64,000 bases of DNA from Pedobacter frigoris (GTDB lineage: Bacteria > Bacteroidota > Bacteroidia > Sphingobacteriales > Sphingobacteriaceae), in assembly GCF_005116445.1 (NCBI RefSeq), contig NZ_SWBQ01000001.1:806001-870000 (forward strand), read 5' to 3'. A model generated the notes under the pieces. That model had not been told where the DNA came from. It searched no databases and saw only the letters and a list, made by a program, of their open reading frames with translations. The position numbers were made by a program, and so were the translations under genes. Positions 62,162 to 64,000 of this stretch are shown here, one piece after another (the stretch's first letter is position 1; each line of letters opens with the position of its first letter).

Positions 62162-63403
62162 CTAGTTAAATAATATTTCCTCTTCTGAGATAGTTTGAAT
62201 TTGTTGCTCAGTATAGGTATACCTACCCGTATGAGCAATAAATACATCCTTTTGCTCCAGTAAACTCCAGTTGGCCAAAAGTGTTTTAAGGCTAACATTG
62301 CCAATTACATATTTGTAATCATTGCGGGAGAAGCGTTCTATAATATTGTCGATTTGAAGTTTCTCAACTGTGTATTCGTGCGTATATCTTAGGTACACTT
62401 CAATGTCTACATTATCGGTATGAACAAGACCGTTATGTTGATGGTATTTTTTGTATTCATAACGATAGTCATACCTTAAAGCAGCGATGTCAGATAGGAC
62501 AGCAGCGCCTGTAGGGTGGCCGCCAGCACCTTTTCCAAAGAAAAATTGCTTGTCGGCAAATGCCGCCTGAACAGTTACTCCATTGTATTCGTTCTCCACA
62601 TTGAAAAGGAAATCTTCAGATTTAACAAATTTAGGCAATACATAAGTAACCACCTGTTTTGTGCTGATCTTGCGTGCGGTAGGGACTAACTTGATCTTGA
62701 AATTCTTTTCCTTTGCGTACTGGATGTCATTATCAGACAAATTCTGGATACCGATGTTGAGGATTTTATCCGGGTTGATGAATAGTCCATAAGCATGCGC
62801 GGTGGCAATAGCCAGTTTAAATTTAGGATCATATCCACCAACATCAAGTATTGGATCAGTTTCAGCAAATCCAAGATCCTGAGCCTGCTTTAATGCAACC
62901 CCATATTCAAGATTTTCATTAAATATCTTAGATAAAATGTAGTTCGAAGAACCATTAAAGATACCGCTTATTCCGTGAAGTAACTCGTTGTCATAGTATT
63001 CTTCCAGGTTACGGATGATTGGGATACTGCCGCACACTGCACCTTCATAAAGCAACGACGTTCCGTGTTTTTCCTGTAATTCAACAAGTTCTGCCAAATG
63101 CGTTGCTATCATTTTTTTATTAGCAGAAACTACGTTTTTACCCGTGCTTAGTGCCTTTTTAACAATATTAAAAGCGATATCCGCATCATCAATCAACTCA
63201 ACGATTGTATTGATCTCATCGTTGTTTAATAATTCATCATGATCAGTGGTGAAAAGGTGCGCATCCAGCGTACGTTTCTTTTCAGGATTTTTAATCGCTA
63301 TTTTAACAATCTCCAAGTTTAAATCCTGGCCACGGATGATATCGTGTAAGCCTTGCCCAACTACTCCAAAACCAAATAAACCAATCTTAAGTTTCTTGCT
63401 CAT
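62162..63403 (-). CDS. hom: Homoserine dehydrogenase
   Basis: 413 residues: NAD(P)-binding GLFGFGVVGQGL, then NKKMIATHLAELVELQ, GISGIFNGSSNYILSKIF, AQDLGFAETDPILDVGG (catalytic region) and GKGAGGHPTGAAVLSDI. The C-terminal 60 residues do not show a clear ACT motif. It reduces aspartate semialdehyde to homoserine, the branch point to methionine and threonine. Its start is 7 bases from the metX stop, so the two form an operon. Confidence 0.95.
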   Translation of the reverse strand: MSKKLKIGLFGFGVVGQGLHDIIRGQDLNLEIVKIAIKNPEKKRTLDAHLFTTDHDELLNNDEINTIVELIDDADIAFNIVKKALSTGKNVVSANKKMIATHLAELVELQEKHGTSLLYEGAVCGSIPIIRNLEEYYDNELLHGISGIFNGSSNYILSKIFNENLEYGVALKQAQDLGFAETDPILDVGGYDPKFKLAIATAHAYGLFINPDKILNIGIQNLSDNDIQYAKEKNFKIKLVPTARKISTKQVVTYVLPKFVKSEDFLFNVENEYNGVTVQAAFADKQFFFGKGAGGHPTGAAVLSDIAALRYDYRYEYKKYHQHNGLVHTDNVDIEVYLRYTHEYTVEKLQIDNIIERFSRNDYKYVIGNVSLKTLLANWSLLEQKDVFIAHTGRYTYTEQQIQTISEEEILFN

Positions 63404-63410
63404 CTAATTA

Positions 63411-64000
63411 TTATGCTGTTTTATGTAATTTAATTATTTTCTTATTTATGCTTTCTTTCAAAAAATTGCTGATGATATTGGTCAATGTATCAGTTTCGAT
63501 TAAGAACCCATCATGGCCATACGCTGATTTGATGCTCTGAAATGATGCATCTGTGATGTTTTTAGCTAGGAATTCCTGTTCTACTAGCGGGAATAACACA
63601 TCATTTTCAATTCCAATTACCAGGGTGTTAGATTTAATTAGTTTCAAGGCACTGATAACACTTTCTCTTCCACGTCCCACATTATGACTATCCATAGCTT
63701 TACCCAGATACCAATAGCTATACGCATTAAACCTTTTACACAGCTTTTCTCCCTGATAATTTTGGTAGGATGAAGCCCGGAATGAACCAGTTTTATCATT
63801 TACACTTTCCAGTTGAGTTGCAACATAAGCATCATAAGTCCTGTATGACAATAATGCGATACTCCTCGCCGCTTTCAGTCCTTTTAATCCTCCATCGGGC
63901 TGCTGGGCGTAAAATGTACGGTCTGTACTTATAGCCAGGCGCTGACTTTCGTTGAATGCAATTCCCCATGGCGAATGAACAGCATTGGTAGCTAGAAGAA
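63411..64000 (-). CDS. metX: Homoserine O-acetyltransferase, N-terminal part outside the window
   Basis: The frame stays open from the stop at 63411 to the window edge (about 196 codons). It begins LLATNAVHSPWGIAFNESQR and ends in the C-terminal part of the alpha/beta hydrolase fold, with catalytic Asp in IENDVLFPLVEQEF and His in YGHDGFLIE; the nucleophile Ser lies beyond the edge. It acetylates homoserine on the way to methionine. Upstream of hom in the same operon. Confidence 0.92.
   Translation of the reverse strand, partial: LLATNAVHSPWGIAFNESQRLAISTDRTFYAQQPDGGLKGLKAARSIALLSYRTYDAYVATQLESVNDKTGSFRASSYQNYQGEKLCKRFNAYSYWYLGKAMDSHNVGRGRESVISALKLIKSNTLVIGIENDVLFPLVEQEFLAKNITDASFQSIKSAYGHDGFLIETDTLTNIISNFLKESINKKIIKLHKTA

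Noticed and set aside
1..64000. CRISPR arrays, restriction-modification or other named defence modules
   Set aside because: I see no repeat-spacer array, nuclease-methylase pair or toxin-antitoxin pair. The DUF4143 ATPase alone does not qualify.
1..64000. Complete insertion sequence or transposase
   Set aside because: No open frame carries a transposase motif; only palindromic non-coding elements were found.

Overview
The window looks like chromosome of a Sphingobacteriaceae member (Bacteroidota), probably Pedobacter or a close relative. This rests on a SusC/D-type glycan locus tail with DUF4983 and DUF1735 lipoproteins, DUF6266 and DUF983 genes, Bacteroidota-type -7 boxes (TAnnTTTG) ahead of many genes, few Shine-Dalgarno sequences, several TTG starts, and moderate-to-low GC. 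No complete transposase, phage, plasmid or CRISPR module is present.

Layout. 0-4.6 kb: end of a polysaccharide-utilisation locus (surface lipoproteins with LamG, CBM6-like, PKD and discoidin-like domains). 4.6-6.4 kb: quinone/thiol-stress style pair (ring-cleaving dioxygenase plus MhqD-like esterase) with the amputated stump of a pirin gene behind it. 6.6-11.3 kb: fatty acid hydroxylase, then a coupled pair of secreted glycosidases (GH20 hexosaminidase and an alpha-galactosidase-like enzyme). 11.4-18 kb: GNAT enzyme, TetR regulator with two abutting perfect palindromes, a small HMA-like protein, an outer-membrane protein, a double-PAS histidine kinase and a YiaA-like membrane protein. 18-31 kb: an accessory, partly decayed segment. 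It holds a DUF4143 ATPase behind a long hairpin, two identical tRNA-Ser(UGA) genes 11 kb apart, a tRNA 3' stub, a tmRNA-like 3' stub, four broken genes (ORF6N-family tail, TauE/SafE, DUF6266 and others), an ArsR-SRPBCC-DoxX-DUF4256-DUF1801 operon with paired operators, and two further PAS kinases, one of them paired with an RsbQ-like hydrolase.

31-64 kb is mostly conserved core. Cell wall: PASTA protein, mltG, thioesterase and yihY in one operon, divergent from ddl, plus two amidases beside an MCE protein. Envelope: LptD-like protein and a TonB-dependent receptor. RNA: rpsO, pnp, rnz, phoH. Metabolism: rpe, serC-serA-DUF1015, purC, an acyltransferase E2, cinA, hom and a truncated metX. Convergent gene pairs are separated by strong bidirectional hairpins.

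The genes cooperate in recognisable blocks: glycan capture and trimming at the surface; peptidoglycan synthesis and remodelling around ddl/mltG and the amidases; serine synthesis (serC-serA); and methionine/threonine branch-point metabolism (hom-metX). The most unusual content lies at 18-31 kb, where repeated insertion next to tRNA/tmRNA genes followed by decay best explains the pattern, and in a few strong uncharacterised regulatory structures (12.1, 19.4, 22.3, 36.4 and 50.4 kb).
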